From Bacillus methanolicus MGA3 (GTDB lineage: Bacteria > Bacillota > Bacilli > Bacillales > Cytobacillaceae), in assembly GCF_000724485.1 (NCBI RefSeq), contig NZ_CP007739.1, forward strand, positions 790,843-854,842: DNA of 64,000 bases. The letters run 5' to 3'. The notes under the pieces were generated by a model. The model was given only the letters and a program-made list of their open reading frames with translations, searched no databases and was not told the DNA's origin. Positions 62,991 through 64,000 of the stretch are shown here, piece after piece. The position numbers and the translations under genes were made by a program. Within the stretch, counting starts at the first letter, position 1; each line of letters starts with the position of its first letter.

Positions 62991-64000
62991 ATGAAAAAAT
63001 TTTTTCTTACTTTCATCTTAATCCCGTTTCTTCTTTTTTACTCCGCCCCAATAGAGGCAGCAGAAAAAGAAGAACGGAAATGGCAAGATGAAACTATTTA
63101 TTTTTTAATGGTTGACCGTTTTAATGATGGGGATACAACCAATAATTTTAAAGTTGATGTCAATGATCCGAATGCATATCAAGGAGGAGATTTTCAAGGG
63201 ATTATTGACAAGCTAGATTATATAAAAGATATGGGGTTTACGGCAATTTGCCTGACACCGATCTTTGATAATGAGGAAAAAGGTTATCCTGGTTATTGGA
63301 TAAAAGATTTTTATAAAACAGAAGAGCATTTTGGCTCTATTGATAAATTTAAAGAATTGGTCAAGGAAGCACATAAGCGGAACATGAAAGTAATTCTTGA
63401 TTTTGTTGCAAATAATGTCGGACCTCATCATAAATGGGTGAATGACCCTGAAAAACAAGATTGGTTTCATGAGAAAAAGGAGATTGTCAATTGGAATGAC
63501 CAGAAAGAACTTGAGAATGGCTGGCTTTACGGTCTTCCCGATCTTGCCCAAGAAAATCCCGAAGTTAAGAAATATTTGCTGGATGCGGCTAAATGGTGGA
63601 TTAAACAGACCGATATTGACGGATATCTACTTGATGCGGTAAATCATGTCCCTGTCAGTTTTTGGGTGGATTTTGCAAAAGAAATAAAAAAAGAGAAAAA
63701 AGATTTTTATCTGTTAGGTGTGGTCCGGTCAAACGATCCAACTTACATAGCCCGATATGTAAAGGCAGGTATAGACGGGTTTGTTGACTACCCGTTAAAT
63801 GACTATTTGCGAACTGCATTTGCCAAGCCTGACCAATCATTAAAGGGGCTTTTTACCGTATGGGAAAGAAATAAAAAAATATATAAAAATCCATTTTTAA
63901 TGGGGACGTTTATGGACAATCACGATACCGTCCGTTTTACGCGGGAAGCAATTAATAACAATCTGCATCCGGGCCCGAGATGGAAGTTGGCGCTAACTTA
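62991..64000 (+). CDS. Secreted GH13 alpha-amylase-like protein, catalytic residues lost (3' end outside window)
   Basis: Starts MKKFFLTFILIPFLLFYSAP with a signal peptide ending near IEAA, after AAGGAGGAACAGGGG. 336 residues are visible and the frame runs off the right edge. The GH13 fold is recognisable (TIYFLMVDRFNDGDTTNN, YQGGDFQGIIDKLDYIKDMG). Three key positions are changed: His to Asn at 142 (DFVANNVG), Arg to Leu at 213 (DGYLLDAVNH; nucleophile D215 kept) and the acid/base Glu to Val at 244 (YLLGVVRSND). Region IV (MDNHDTVRF) is kept. It is likely a non-catalytic, binding or regulatory relative of alpha-amylase. Confidence 0.85.
   Translation, partial: MKKFFLTFILIPFLLFYSAPIEAAEKEERKWQDETIYFLMVDRFNDGDTTNNFKVDVNDPNAYQGGDFQGIIDKLDYIKDMGFTAICLTPIFDNEEKGYPGYWIKDFYKTEEHFGSIDKFKELVKEAHKRNMKVILDFVANNVGPHHKWVNDPEKQDWFHEKKEIVNWNDQKELENGWLYGLPDLAQENPEVKKYLLDAAKWWIKQTDIDGYLLDAVNHVPVSFWVDFAKEIKKEKKDFYLLGVVRSNDPTYIARYVKAGIDGFVDYPLNDYLRTAFAKPDQSLKGLFTVWERNKKIYKNPFLMGTFMDNHDTVRFTREAINNNLHPGPRWKLALT

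Overview
This is one continuous stretch of a low-GC, endospore-forming Bacillaceae chromosome. The gene order closely follows the Bacillus subtilis yha-hem-yhg-yhf-yhj-addAB-gerP-yis region, but the DNA is clearly not B. subtilis itself. Sporulation and germination genes (YjcZ-type peptides, gerPA-F, AsnO), ComK, PrsA, ScoC/Hpr and canonical AGGAGG ribosome binding sites support this placement. I saw no rRNA, tRNA or CRISPR array.

Layout. 1-7038: end of yhaN, yhaM, yhaL, prsA, two tiny YjcZ-like peptides, hpr, yhaH, trpP. 7039-16234: serC, an IS110 remnant, hit, and the ecsA-ecsB / ecsC cluster split by an intact IS1182-family element, then an M20 amidohydrolase. 16339-19160: a decayed yhfA remnant, the haem monooxygenase hmoB and an LrgAB-type pair. 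19260-22960: the haem operon hemE-hemH-hemY. 23085-26086: the TetR-type regulator yhgD and its partner yhgE, with two copies of one operator. 26192-28939: yhfH, yhfI, and a broken lplJ joined to a decayed TnpB element. 28995-34711: an enoyl-CoA hydratase, a three-gene ABC importer, and a XRE-cupin regulator divergent from azlCD. 34797-40378: protease YhfN, an IDEAL-domain protein, comK, yhjD, an LCP protein, a VTT membrane protein and signal peptidase I. 40617-47925: addB-addA. 47923-49924: gerPA-F with a clear sigma-K-type promoter. 50092-58365: a DUF418 membrane protein, yisK, yisL, and a five-gene LnrJKLMN-like two-component/ABC export cluster. 58356-64000: yisN, asnO, a cytoplasmic neopullulanase-type GH13 enzyme, and the start of a secreted GH13 protein.

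The genes group by function: RNA/DNA processing and repair (yhaN, yhaM, addAB), secretion and its control (prsA, ecsABC, sip), haem synthesis and haem breakdown side by side (hemEHY, hmoB), membrane export and stress (yhgDE, lnr-like, lrgAB), competence and sporulation (comK, gerP, asnO), and alpha-glucan use at the right end.

Most of the window is ordinary conserved backbone. The points most worth a second look are: a secreted GH13 protein lacking its catalytic Glu and two other active-site residues; a dispersed palindromic element (at least four copies) at gene 3' ends whose outer arms resemble the IS1182 termini; three copies of a 28-bp motif between hit and ecsA that on the minus strand each start a short open frame; a four-copy 21-bp-period repeat upstream of the DUF418 gene; the paired YhgD operator; a TRAP-type triplet array over the trpP start; and several decaying genes (yhfA, lplJ, tnpB, IS110).
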